Shown: positions 43,217 through 51,566 of the stretch, in pieces
Layout: each line of letters opens with the position of its first letter
Numbering within the stretch: the first letter of the stretch is position 1
From: Planctomycetota bacterium
Lineage (GTDB): Bacteria; Planctomycetota; B15-G4
Assembly (NCBI GenBank): GCA_029259725.1
Contig: JAJDER010000070.1
Span: forward strand, 33,602 to 97,601
Length of the DNA: 64,000 nt
Direction: 5' to 3'
The notes under the pieces: model-generated
What the model was told of the DNA's origin: nothing
The model's input: the letters and a program-made list of their open reading frames with translations, nothing else
The model's database searches: none
Translations under genes and position numbers: made by a program

Positions 43217-45246
43217 GTCGTGAGTTCCTCGACATCGCGGTCGGGAATCGCCGGAAGCGTGGGGGGAGGCTCGGGCGCCTCGAGATCCTCCATCTCGGCG
43301 AGGTCATCGGCGCGCGCGGTGCGCACCGAGCCGGCCGTGAGATACGTCGGCCCCTCGAGGCACGCGCGCAGGTCGCGGCGCAACTCGCGGGCCTCCTTCG
43401 CGGTCAGGGACCGCCCCGCCACGAGCCGCTTCAGGTGACTGTCGTAGCGCTCGTTCAGCCAGGCCTCGTCGTACTCGACGTACTGGAGCACCTCGGCCAC
43501 GCCCTCGGCGGGGACGTGGTTGACGAACCGGGTCGTGCCGTCGGGATCGATGCGCACGTGGGCCGCGTCGGTGTCACCGAAGAGGTTGTGCATGTCTCCG
43601 AGGATCTCCTGGTAGGCGCCGACCAGGAAGACGCCCAGGATGTAGGGCTCACCCTCGCGGAGTTCGTGGACTTCGAGCACGTCCTTGGTGTCGCGCAGGC
43701 CCGGGAACCGATCCATCTTCCCGTCGCTGTCGCAGGTCATGTCACCGAGCAGGGCGCGCTCGGCGGGCTCCTCGTCGAGGCGCGCGATGGGCATGACCGG
43801 GAACACGTGGCGGATGGCCCAGTGGTCTGGCACCGACTGGAACAGCGAGAAGTTGCAGAAGTAGATGTCGGCCAGCTGCTTGTCGAGGCCTTCGAGCTCC
43901 TCGGGCAGGTGATCGACGTCCTTCGCGAACCGCGCGATGCGTTCGAGCGTGGCGAAGAAGACCGTCTCGGCCACGGAGCGCGTGCGCAGGTCCACCAGGC
44001 CCAGGCTGAAGCGCTGCAGCAGCTCCTCGCGCAGGCCGAGCGCGTCGTGGTAGACCTCCAGCATGTTCTTGCGGGTGACGCCCTCCAGGTTCTCGCGCAG
44101 GCTCTGCAGGATGTCGGGCTCGTCGTCGGTGCGGGGCTGCACGTCGGCTGCGCGCGGGTGGCGCGAGGCGCCCACGACCTCCACCAGCATCACCGCGTGA
44201 TGCGCCGCCAGGGCGCGCCCTGACTCGGTGACGATGTCGGGGTGCGGCACGTCCACTTCGTCGCAGGCCTGCTGGATGTGCCAGACCACGTCGTTGGCGT
44301 ACTCCTCCTCGCTGTAGCTCATGGACGATTCGAAGCGCGTGCGCGACCCGTCGTAGTCCACGGCCAGCCCCCCGCCCACGTCGAGGATCCCCAGTGGGCA
44401 ACCCAGCGCGCGCAGCTCCAGGTAGAGCCGGCTGGCTTCGCGCAGCACCTGCTTCCACGGTCGGATCGCGGTGATCTGGCTGCCGATGTGGAAGTGCAGC
44501 ATCTTCACCTGGTCGATCAGGTCCACTTCGCGCAGCCAATCCGCGGCCGCCACGAGCTGCGTCGCGGAGAGACCGAACTTGGCGCGGTCGCCCGAGCTGG
44601 ACTGCCAGCGCCCCGTGCCCTGCGAAGCCATGCGCGCGCGCAGGCCGAGCCAGGGCGCGGCGTCGCGGCCCTCGCTGCGGATCACGCGTTCATAGGTCTC
44701 GATCTCGGAGGGCTTCTCGATCACGACCACGACCTCGTGACCGAGGCGCACGGCGAGGCAGGCCATCTCCATGTAGGCCTCGTCCTTGTAGCCGTTGCAG
44801 ACCATCAGGCTGGGCTTGTCGAGCAGGGCGACCACGGCCATCAGCTCAGGCTTGCTGCCGACCTCCAGGCCGAGACCGCTGTCGTCGCCGAGCTCGATCA
44901 AGGCCTCGACGACCTGTCGCTGCTGGTTGACCTTGATCGGGTAGACCGGGCGGTGGCGACCGGTGTAGCCGAACTCCTCGCGCGCGCGGTCGAAGAGCCG
45001 GTGCAGCGTGGCGACCCGGTGGCCGAGGATGCCGTCGAAGCGCAACAGCAACGGCAGGCTGCTGCCCTGGTGGCGCGCCTCGGCGACGACGTCCTGGAGC
45101 GCGGCCGAGGGTCCGTCCTGGCCCTCGGGATGCACGTCCACGCGTCCGTCGGCCGCAATGGAGAAGTACGGGCACCCCCAGCCGGGGAGGTTGTAGAGCT
45201 CTGCGCTCTGCTCGGTGGTCCAGCGACCCGATCGGCGATCGACCAT
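43213..45246 (-). CDS. speA: Biosynthetic arginine decarboxylase
   Basis: This PLP enzyme converts arginine to agmatine for polyamine synthesis. The PLP Lys is at about 105 in RPVYPIKVNQQRQVVEAL. LHFHIGSQI (residues about 265-273), ILDVGGGLAVDYDGSR and the C-terminal GAYQEILGDMHNLFGDTDA are SpeA signatures. The 677-residue length fits the class. GAGGA 6 nt before the ATG at 45246 sets the start, and a TATACC box lies about 55 nt upstream. Agmatine-processing genes are not in the window. Confidence 0.95.
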   Translation of the reverse strand: MVDRRSGRWTTEQSAELYNLPGWGCPYFSIAADGRVDVHPEGQDGPSAALQDVVAEARHQGSSLPLLLRFDGILGHRVATLHRLFDRAREEFGYTGRHRPVYPIKVNQQRQVVEALIELGDDSGLGLEVGSKPELMAVVALLDKPSLMVCNGYKDEAYMEMACLAVRLGHEVVVVIEKPSEIETYERVIRSEGRDAAPWLGLRARMASQGTGRWQSSSGDRAKFGLSATQLVAAADWLREVDLIDQVKMLHFHIGSQITAIRPWKQVLREASRLYLELRALGCPLGILDVGGGLAVDYDGSRTRFESSMSYSEEEYANDVVWHIQQACDEVDVPHPDIVTESGRALAAHHAVMLVEVVGASRHPRAADVQPRTDDEPDILQSLRENLEGVTRKNMLEVYHDALGLREELLQRFSLGLVDLRTRSVAETVFFATLERIARFAKDVDHLPEELEGLDKQLADIYFCNFSLFQSVPDHWAIRHVFPVMPIARLDEEPAERALLGDMTCDSDGKMDRFPGLRDTKDVLEVHELREGEPYILGVFLVGAYQEILGDMHNLFGDTDAAHVRIDPDGTTRFVNHVPAEGVAEVLQYVEYDEAWLNERYDSHLKRLVAGRSLTAKEARELRRDLRACLEGPTYLTAGSVRTARADDLAEMEDLEAPEPPPTLPAIPDRDVEELTT

Positions 45247-45300
45247 GCTGTCCTCGTCGGCACACGCGGCGTCCGCAGGCGAGCCGCGGAGCATCCAGGC

Positions 45301-45309
45301 GGTATAAGG
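45301..45309. promoter_or_regulatory. Overlapping divergent -10 boxes between speA and the HExxH protein gene
   Basis: GGTATAAGG reads TATAAG on the plus strand (54 nt before the ATG at 45363) and TATACC on the minus strand (54 nt before speA). Both genes could be transcribed from this single AT-rich spot, but not at once. Confidence 0.45.
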
Positions 45310-45362
45310 AGGCGACCCGGAGCGGGCAGGATTCCGACCGGGAGCGAACCGCGGATCCTACC

Positions 45363-46514
45363 ATGTCGCCCCGCCTGGCCTTCCCGTTGCTGCTGCTCGT
45401 GACCGCGCTCGCGGCCCTCCCCGGCTCGGCCTCCGCGGCCCCGGGCGACGAGCACGTCCGGCCCGGCGAGTGGAGCCGGAACAAGGTCCCCGACGGCTGG
45501 GTCCTGTTCGAGACGCCGCATTACCAGGTGCAGAGTCAGGTCGGCGAGGACAAGGCGCGCCGGCTCGGCCAACACCTGGAGGCGATGCTCGCCGTCTACG
45601 GGGAGATCCTGCCCTTCCGCAAGCAGCTGCCGACGTTCGTGCTCAAGCTCTTCGACGGACGGGGGTCCTTCCTGGCCTACAACCCGGGCGCACGCAACGC
45701 GGCGGCGTACTACGACAAGTCGGCGAAGGAACTCGTCGCCTACGACTCCGGGATCATCCTCGGCGTGCGCGACATTCCCGCGCGCATCCGCCTCGTCCCG
45801 GGCCTGCCCCTGGCGCTCACCGATGCCGAGGTCGAGGAGCTGGCGGGCCTGTTCGATCGCATCACCGACAGCTACCTGCTCGACCTCGGCGGCGTCCTCG
45901 CCCACGAGGGCTGGCACCAGTACTTCCACCACTACACCGTGAGCTGGGTGCCGATGCCTGCCTGGCTCGACGAGGGGCTCGGTGACTACTTCTACACCGC
46001 GGTCCGAGAGCAGGGCGAAGACGGCGGGTACACCCTGGGCAAGCTCAACGACGACCGCCTGCGCGTGATCCAGACGGCCTTCGAGGAGGGCACCTTCGCG
46101 CGCTTCGAGGACATCCTCGAGTTCGAGCAGGCCGACTACTACAGCAACGCGCAGGTCTACTACGCCCAGGGCTGGTCGATGGTGCAGTTCCTCATGCACC
46201 ACGAGGACGGCAAGCTGCGCGCGCTGATCCCGAAGCTGATCAAGGACTTCAAGGGCAGCAAGAACTTCCGCCGCTCCACCGAGAAGGCCTTCAAGGGGCG
46301 CGACCTCGACGAGCTGGAACGGCAATGGGTCGGCTGGGTGTTGAGCACCGAGGCCCAGGATCCGCTGCGCGAGCTGGCCGTACGCTTCGGCGACCGCCTC
46401 CTGCCCGACGACCTCGAGGCGCCGAGCTCCTGGCGCGACCGGTACCTGCGTCTGGCCGTCGAGGCCCACGTCGTCGATGCGGAGGACGCCGTCGACGGCG
46501 ACACGGATCCCTGA
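45363..46514 (+). CDS. Secreted DUF1570-like HExxH protein
   Basis: A signal peptide (residues 1-26, ending ASA) leads a 383-residue protein with HEGWHQYFHH (His 181, Glu 182, His 185) and, 19 residues on, WLDEGLGDYF (Glu 204). This is the gluzincin arrangement seen in DUF1570 and peptidase MA-like proteins, which are common in planctomycetes. It probably is a periplasmic or secreted zinc peptidase. The C-terminal half is helical with an acidic end. The tRNA-Gly gene on the other strand follows 45 nt after the stop. Confidence 0.82.
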   Translation: MSPRLAFPLLLLVTALAALPGSASAAPGDEHVRPGEWSRNKVPDGWVLFETPHYQVQSQVGEDKARRLGQHLEAMLAVYGEILPFRKQLPTFVLKLFDGRGSFLAYNPGARNAAAYYDKSAKELVAYDSGIILGVRDIPARIRLVPGLPLALTDAEVEELAGLFDRITDSYLLDLGGVLAHEGWHQYFHHYTVSWVPMPAWLDEGLGDYFYTAVREQGEDGGYTLGKLNDDRLRVIQTAFEEGTFARFEDILEFEQADYYSNAQVYYAQGWSMVQFLMHHEDGKLRALIPKLIKDFKGSKNFRRSTEKAFKGRDLDELERQWVGWVLSTEAQDPLRELAVRFGDRLLPDDLEAPSSWRDRYLRLAVEAHVVDAEDAVDGDTDP

Positions 46515-46559
46515 TCCCGACCGGCCGGGGTCGGAGCGACCATCCCGGAGGAGGTCGAA

Positions 46560-46634
46560 TGGAGCGGGTGATCGGAATTGAACCGACGACAACAACGTTG
46601 GCAACGTTGTGCTCTACCACTGAGCTACACCCGC
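46560..46634 (-). tRNA. tRNA-Gly (anticodon GCC), 3' CCA encoded
   Basis: The minus strand folds as a full cloverleaf: acceptor GCGGGTG/CACCCGC, D-stem GCTC/GAGC with AGTGGTA loop, anticodon stem CAACG/CGTTG with loop TTGCCAA (anticodon GCC), a 5-nt variable loop, and T-stem GTCGG/CCGAT with TTCAATT loop. The discriminator T is followed by an encoded CCA. GCC reads GGC/GGT glycine codons. Confidence 0.97.
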
Positions 46635-46729
46635 TCGGGTCACAGTGGTGAGGCAAAGATTTACGTCCTGAGGGCCACCCGGGTCAAGAGGGCAGTGCAT
46701 CGCGCCCTTCCCTCGCGTCGCTTCGCGAC

Positions 46730-46735
46730 TAGACT
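46730..46735 (+). promoter_or_regulatory. Putative -10 box (TAGACT) of the alpha/beta hydrolase gene
   Basis: GCGACTAGACTGC, with 9 nt between the hexamer and the ATG at 46745. No Shine-Dalgarno is seen. Confidence 0.5.
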
Positions 46736-46744
46736 GCTGTCGCC

Positions 46745-47920
46745 ATGCTCGACTGGTTCCTCTATCGCCTGGGCCCGAAACTGCCCGATCTGACCACCCT
46801 CGCGGTGGGAGATCCGCCTGATCCCCACCCCGCCGACGACCGGCTGGAGCGGGCGCGGGCGGCGCTCGACGCCTTCGAGCAGGCTCCGTTCGAGCCCCAG
46901 GGAGACGACAGCCCCTTTCGTCTGCTGATGGGCATGGGGATGCGGAACCTGATCACGTCCGAGGCGGACAAGAACCCCGAGACCGCCGGTCGCACCCGCA
47001 CCTACGAGTCCTACGGCACGTTCCAGCCCGTCGAGATCAAGGTCGATGACGAGCTGACCCTGACCGGCATGCGCTCCACGGGAGCGCCCGGGGCGCCGGT
47101 GATCCTGGTCATCCACGGGCTGTTCGACAGCCACACCAGCTCCTACGTGGTCGAGCACGCCGAGATCCTGCGTCGCTGGGGCTTCCACGTGATCGCGCTG
47201 GACATGCGGGACCACGGCAGGCTGCGCGGCCGATCGACCACGTCGCTGGGGCTGTTCGAGGGCAAGGACCTGTTCGCGGTGGCGCGCACCCTGGCGCACG
47301 CGGAGGGCGTCTCGGTCGGCATCCTGGGACTGTCCTACGGCGGACACTGCGCCGTGCGGGCGGCCTACGAGGCCTCGGTGGCCGGCGAGCCCGAGGTCCT
47401 GAGCGGCGGCGTCTTCGCGATCAGCGCGCCGTTGAACATCCACGAGGCGGTGGCGGCCCTCGATGACCCGGACTCGCGGCTCCCGCGGGGCAAGGGCTTC
47501 AGGGACCGCATGATCGTCAGCGCGCTGCACCGCAGCTTCCGGCGCCACCTCCGCTACAAGGTCCGCGAGCTGGGCAAGCTGGAGTACCCGATCGGGGACT
47601 TCGAGAGCTACATCCGCGCCGCGGTGCTGCCCAAGTACCCCAACGAACCGGGTCTCGTGGGCGCGTTCCTCGGCAAGGCCCGCTCGACCCAGGCCGACCT
47701 GCTCGGCGCGATCGAGGTCCCCACCGCGATCCTCCACGCCGTCGACGACCCGGTGGTCCTGGGCATCCACATGCTCCAGGCGCGCAAGGAGGCCGGCGAC
47801 AACCCGTGGATCCGCACGCGCATGCTCCCGCGCGGCGGTCACGTCGGCATGGCCTACCTCGACGCGCAGGGCGTGTTCGGCATGCTGGGCTCGTTCTTCG
47901 GCCTGCTGCGTGACGGCTGA
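46745..47920 (+). CDS. Alpha/beta hydrolase (YheT-like)
   Basis: The 391-residue enzyme has an alpha/beta-hydrolase fold with the oxyanion region VILVIHGLFDSHTSSYV, the nucleophile elbow GLSYGGH (Ser at about 200), an acid in AVDDPVV and a catalytic His in PRGGHVGM. These place it near the YheT/ABHD esterase group, which acts on lipids or short esters. The N-terminal 90 residues are an extension of unclear role with no signal peptide. The gene stands alone, converging on thiD. Confidence 0.88.
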   Translation: MLDWFLYRLGPKLPDLTTLAVGDPPDPHPADDRLERARAALDAFEQAPFEPQGDDSPFRLLMGMGMRNLITSEADKNPETAGRTRTYESYGTFQPVEIKVDDELTLTGMRSTGAPGAPVILVIHGLFDSHTSSYVVEHAEILRRWGFHVIALDMRDHGRLRGRSTTSLGLFEGKDLFAVARTLAHAEGVSVGILGLSYGGHCAVRAAYEASVAGEPEVLSGGVFAISAPLNIHEAVAALDDPDSRLPRGKGFRDRMIVSALHRSFRRHLRYKVRELGKLEYPIGDFESYIRAAVLPKYPNEPGLVGAFLGKARSTQADLLGAIEVPTAILHAVDDPVVLGIHMLQARKEAGDNPWIRTRMLPRGGHVGMAYLDAQGVFGMLGSFFGLLRDG

Positions 47921-47944
47921 GCGTCCCGCCGGCGGCGCTCCGAG

Positions 47945-48781
47945 CTAGCTGGCGTCGTCGGCCTCGTCGTCCTCGGGTCGCGCCAGGAAATCGAGCTGCC
48001 TCGCGCCCCGGCCGATGCGGCGCGCGGTCTGGATCGCGCGGCTGACGTACACCTTCGCGCTGCCCACGGCGTCGTCCAGATCCAGACCCAGGGCCAGGCC
48101 GGCGGCGATGGCGGCGGAGAAGGCGCAGCCGGTCCCGTGCACGTTCTTGCGACGTGGGATGCGCGACACGCTGAGCAGGGTCACCTCGTCCTTGGTGGCG
48201 AGCACGTCGACGGCCTCGTCCCCGGAGCGGTGGCCGCCCTTGAGCAAGGCCGCCTGGGCGCCGCGCCGGATCAGAAGCTGCAGCGTGCCCTCGACGTCGG
48301 CCTCGACCTCCGCGACCGTGCGGCCGGTGAGTTCGGCCGCCTCTTCCAGGTTGGGCGTGATCACGGTGGCGAGGGGGACGAGCTGACGCACGAACACCGG
48401 CACGTCGGCCTTGCGCAGGAAGCGGGTGCCGTCGCTGGCGCACAGGACCGGATCGATCACGATCGGGATGTGCTTGCGGGTCAGCGGGCCGAGCGCGCGG
48501 GCGACGGCGCGCACGACCTCGGCGCTGGGGAGCAGTCCCAGCTTCACCACGGCCGGACGCACGTCCTCGAGCAGGGCCACGAGCTGTTCCTTCACGTGCC
48601 GTCCCGACAGGGGATGGACGCGACGCACCCCGGACGGCGCCTGGACCGTCAGCGCCGTGGGCACCGCCATCGCCGACAGCCCGTGGGCGAGAAAGACCTT
48701 CAGGTCGGCCTGCAACCCGGCGCCGCCCGAGGGGTCGGATCCGGCGATGGACAGGGGCGTGAGGGGCCTTTCGGTGCTCAT
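47945..48781 (-). CDS. thiD: Hydroxymethylpyrimidine/phosphomethylpyrimidine kinase
   Basis: This ribokinase-fold enzyme phosphorylates HMP and HMP-P in thiamine synthesis. Motifs present: SIAGSDPSGGAGLQADLKVF (residues about 11-30), VVIDPVLCASDGTRFL-like IDPVLCASDG, TPNLEEAAELTG and the anion hole NVHGTGCAFSAAIAAGLALG. The 278-residue length is normal. The ATG overlaps the stop of the TIM-barrel gene upstream by 4 nt. No TPP riboswitch was recognised. Confidence 0.95.
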   Translation of the reverse strand: MSTERPLTPLSIAGSDPSGGAGLQADLKVFLAHGLSAMAVPTALTVQAPSGVRRVHPLSGRHVKEQLVALLEDVRPAVVKLGLLPSAEVVRAVARALGPLTRKHIPIVIDPVLCASDGTRFLRKADVPVFVRQLVPLATVITPNLEEAAELTGRTVAEVEADVEGTLQLLIRRGAQAALLKGGHRSGDEAVDVLATKDEVTLLSVSRIPRRKNVHGTGCAFSAAIAAGLALGLDLDDAVGSAKVYVSRAIQTARRIGRGARQLDFLARPEDDEADDAS

Positions 48782-49440
48782 CGGAATCCGTTCGCTCGCA
48801 GGGTGTCGAGGGCGATCTTGAGCAGGGCCACGTCGGCGACCGGATCCACGTCCAGCGCCGTGGTGACCCTGCGGCCGTGGATGTCCGCCAGGGTGCGGTA
48901 GTCCAGCTCCCCGAGGCCAGGGGGTAGACCCTCCTCGGTCCCGGAGATGTCATCGAGGGACAGGCCGACGAGCGAGCCGCCGAGCAGGTCGAGCCAATCG
49001 GTCTCCTCGAGACCGGACAGGTGTCCTCGAGCCGGACGGTGCCAGTAGCCGAGGGGGCGCCCGGCGAGATCCTCGAGCACGAGCAGCAGCTGACCGGGAT
49101 CCGCGAGCGGTCCGGTTCGCGGGGTCTGGATGGCCAGCGACAGTCCTGGATGGGCGGAAAGCACGGCGAAGAGCGTCCGGCAGGCACCCTCGACGTCGAG
49201 CTCTCCGGGCAGCTCCAACACGAGGCGCTGCGCACGCGCGGCCGCTGCCACGGCGACCGCGGCACCGATGCCGTCGAAGTCGCAGCGCACCGCGTCGACC
49301 TTCAGGCCGGAGAGCGAAACCGGCCGTGCGCCCTTCCCAACGACGAGCATCGTCCGATCCAGGCCGAGCGTCGCGAGCGCCGACTGAATGGCCATTCCAT
49401 CCAGTGCACGCTCGCCAAGAGCACCCGAGCCGAAGATCAT
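48778..49440 (-). CDS. Probable sugar-phosphate isomerase/epimerase-like TIM-barrel protein
   Basis: The 220-residue protein has alternating strands and helices like the AP-endonuclease-2/xylose-isomerase TIM-barrel superfamily (RLVLELPGELDVEGACRTLF, SLAIQTPRTGPLADPGQLL, VGLSLDDISGTEEGL). It lacks an obvious full metal-ligand set. The ATG at 49440 has GGGAG 9 nt upstream and leaves room for the divergent PDZ gene promoter; a longer frame is open but unsupported. Coupling to thiD suggests a link to thiamine or a vitamin precursor, by context only. Confidence 0.6.
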   Translation of the reverse strand: MIFGSGALGERALDGMAIQSALATLGLDRTMLVVGKGARPVSLSGLKVDAVRCDFDGIGAAVAVAAAARAQRLVLELPGELDVEGACRTLFAVLSAHPGLSLAIQTPRTGPLADPGQLLLVLEDLAGRPLGYWHRPARGHLSGLEETDWLDLLGGSLVGLSLDDISGTEEGLPPGLGELDYRTLADIHGRRVTTALDVDPVADVALLKIALDTLRANGFR

Positions 49441-49525
49441 GCCGAGGGCTCCCAACACAGCGCGCAAGCCAGCGGTAACGGGGAGCTGTTCCGCGCCCCA
49501 CCCAGATTCCGGAGGCACAATACCG

Positions 49526-50857
49526 ATGAGAACCCACCACGTCGCCCTCGCCCTGTTCGCTCTCGGCGGCAGTCTCGCGAGCGCGCTCCCGGCCCAGCAC
49601 GCCGGGCCCGACGCCCTGATGTCCTTCGTGCGTGCCACCGACGACGACGAGAAGCCCCGCCTGGGCGTGACCGTCGATGTGTCCGACGACGGGCTGGTCG
49701 TCACCGAGATCTCGGAGGGCAGCCTGGCCGCGCGTGCCCGCCTCTCCGCCGGCGACGTGCTGCATCGAGTCAACGGCGTGATCGTCACGGGAGTCGCGGA
49801 CGTGGCCAAGGGCCTGTCCGCCGTGCGCGATGACGGCGTCCACACGATCACCGTCATCCGCGAGGGTGAGGGCCTGGTCACCCTGGACGTCGAGCCGGTC
49901 CGCGAGCGTCGCCCCGCGCCGGAGCGTCACGAACGACGCGCCGATCCCGAGGTCCGGGGCGAGCCTCGCCTGGAGCTGCTGCCCCAGGGCGGCAGGACGC
50001 TGCGCTTCGACGCCGCGCCGTCCGGGGGCGGTGGCTTCCTGGGCGTGAACCTCGGCGCCGGTTCGGACCGAGGCGTGCTGGTCGCCGGCATCATCCCGAA
50101 CAGCGCGGCATGGTTCGCGGGGCTGGCCGAGGGCGACCTGCTCGTCGCCATCGACGGCAACACCCTGACCACGCCCGACGACGTCGTCGAGGCCATCTCC
50201 GGCAAGGAAGCAGGGACGTTCATCAAGGTCAGCTACGTGCGCGAGGGCGAGCGCGGCTCGGTCAAGGCGCGCCTCAGCACGCGGCTGCCCACCGGCGCTC
50301 TCGGCCTGCTGTCCCCCGACAACCAGGGGTTCTTCGGTGGGGCGGTCCCCGGTGGCTTGACGCTCGACCTCAGCTCGCTCGCGGAGCTCGGGAGCGTCGA
50401 TCGCGGAGCGCTGCAAGAGCTCGGCTACCTCGGTGACCTCGGCGACCTGCACGAGCACCTCGGCAAGCTGCACGAGCTCGGTGACATCGAGGGCCTTCAC
50501 GAGCGCCTGCAGCAGCTGCACCTGGGCGACGGCGGCAACATGTTCTTCTTCGGCGGTGAGGACGACAGCGACCAGCCCCGCATGCGGCTCCAGCGCATGC
50601 ACCGCGGCCACGCCGACCACGGCGGTGACATGACTCTCCCCGACGGCATCGGCAAGATCCTCAGGGAACACGGCATCGACGTCGAAGGCCACGGCAGCCT
50701 GAAGATCTCCATCGCTGACGGCGTCATGACCATCGACCGGGACGGCGACAGCCAGACCATCGAGCTGGACGACGACTTCGACGGCGTGATGCACCTCACC
50801 CACAAGATCGAGGTGATCGAAGAGGATCACGACCTCTTCGACGACGACACCTTCTAG
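49526..50857 (+). CDS. Exported protein with two PDZ domains and a Leu/His-rich heptad segment
   Basis: A signal peptide (residues 1-23, LALFALGGSLASALPAQ) precedes a first PDZ domain (about 45-125, LGVTVDVSDDGLVVTEISEG, SLAARARLSAGDVLHRVNG) and a second (about 170-255, FLGVNLGAGSDRGVLV, SAAWFAGLAEGDLLVAIDG). No protease domain is attached. A helical stretch LGDLHEHLGKLHELGDIEGL (about 310-330) continues with similar Leu/His/Glu periodicity. The acidic C-terminus ends DHDLFDDDTF. It probably binds peptides or partner proteins in the periplasm. GGAGG 10 nt before the ATG sets the start. Confidence 0.85.
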   Translation: MRTHHVALALFALGGSLASALPAQHAGPDALMSFVRATDDDEKPRLGVTVDVSDDGLVVTEISEGSLAARARLSAGDVLHRVNGVIVTGVADVAKGLSAVRDDGVHTITVIREGEGLVTLDVEPVRERRPAPERHERRADPEVRGEPRLELLPQGGRTLRFDAAPSGGGGFLGVNLGAGSDRGVLVAGIIPNSAAWFAGLAEGDLLVAIDGNTLTTPDDVVEAISGKEAGTFIKVSYVREGERGSVKARLSTRLPTGALGLLSPDNQGFFGGAVPGGLTLDLSSLAELGSVDRGALQELGYLGDLGDLHEHLGKLHELGDIEGLHERLQQLHLGDGGNMFFFGGEDDSDQPRMRLQRMHRGHADHGGDMTLPDGIGKILREHGIDVEGHGSLKISIADGVMTIDRDGDSQTIELDDDFDGVMHLTHKIEVIEEDHDLFDDDTF

Positions 50858-50899
50858 GGTCGGCGGGCAGACCGTCCTGCGACGTTCTCCGACGTTGCC

Positions 50900-50933
50900 G
50901 CGGGGGGCATCCTCACCAGGGGATGCCCCCCGC
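50900..50933. terminator. Strong bidirectional hairpin terminator
   Basis: A perfect 13-bp stem (GCGGGGGGCATCC / GGATGCCCCCCGC) with an 8-nt loop, followed by TTCGTGT on the plus strand. It separates the convergent PDZ gene and the next gene. Confidence 0.85.
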
Positions 50934-50939
50934 TTCGTG

Positions 50940-51467
50940 TCAGGCCTTCCGGTCCGCGCGCTCCTGCGCCTCCACCGAGGCGAGCAACCGGTGCAGCGCC
51001 GAGGCCACGTGTTCGGCCCTCGCCCCCCGACACGCCGTGCCCACGTCCCACTGGCCCAGCACACGTCGGTCCGCCGGGTCGAGGCCGTTGAAGCCGCGCT
51101 GCTCCGCGGACAGGCCCTCGAGCGGAAGCGGCCGCGTCAGCGTGCGCGTCAGCGGCACCGACCGGCGGGCGGCGAGAGCGGCCACATCGCGAAGCGGATC
51201 GCGCCTCCGCTCCTGCTCGTGCAGCCGGCGTGCGTAGCGCAACCCGCTGCGTTCCCAGACGAGCCGGCAGAACGCCGTCGTCACCGCGATCCAGGCCCGC
51301 GGGTCGTCGAGGGCGTCGAGCGACCGGATCTGGCCGTCGCGCCAGACCGGAGTGGCCGGAGGCAGGGCCCCGCCGCCGGGCCGGCGTGCCCGGGAGGGCG
51401 CGCTGTGTCGTGCGACACGACCCGTGCGCCCGCGCCCAGGCTTCCCGGCCTCCCGTTCCTTCGCCAT
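50940..51467 (-). CDS. Hypothetical protein
   Basis: I do not recognise the family. The 175-residue product has a basic N-terminal tail (RGRTGRVARH, RARRPGG), then a mostly helical body (RAWIAVTTAFCRLVWERSGL, YARRLHEQERRRDPL) and a C-terminal helix (ALHRLLASVEAQERAD). No signal peptide, membrane helix or metal site is evident. A GGGGAGG Shine-Dalgarno precedes the ATG, and the gene ends at a strong terminator, both of which favour a real gene. Confidence 0.6.
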   Translation of the reverse strand: MAKEREAGKPGRGRTGRVARHSAPSRARRPGGGALPPATPVWRDGQIRSLDALDDPRAWIAVTTAFCRLVWERSGLRYARRLHEQERRRDPLRDVAALAARRSVPLTRTLTRPLPLEGLSAEQRGFNGLDPADRRVLGQWDVGTACRGARAEHVASALHRLLASVEAQERADRKA

Positions 51468-51566
51468 CGCGCCTCGCCTCCCCTCGTCCGGGCAGACTGA
51501 ACCCGCCGCCGCGCGGGAGTCACGGGTGAATCCGCGGAGGGCGAGACGCGGAGCGAGGAGGCCAGC

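Noticed and set aside
48600..49525. A TPP riboswitch upstream of thiD
   Set aside because: thiD is coupled to the upstream TIM-barrel gene, and no THI-box-like core was recognised in the leader before 49440.
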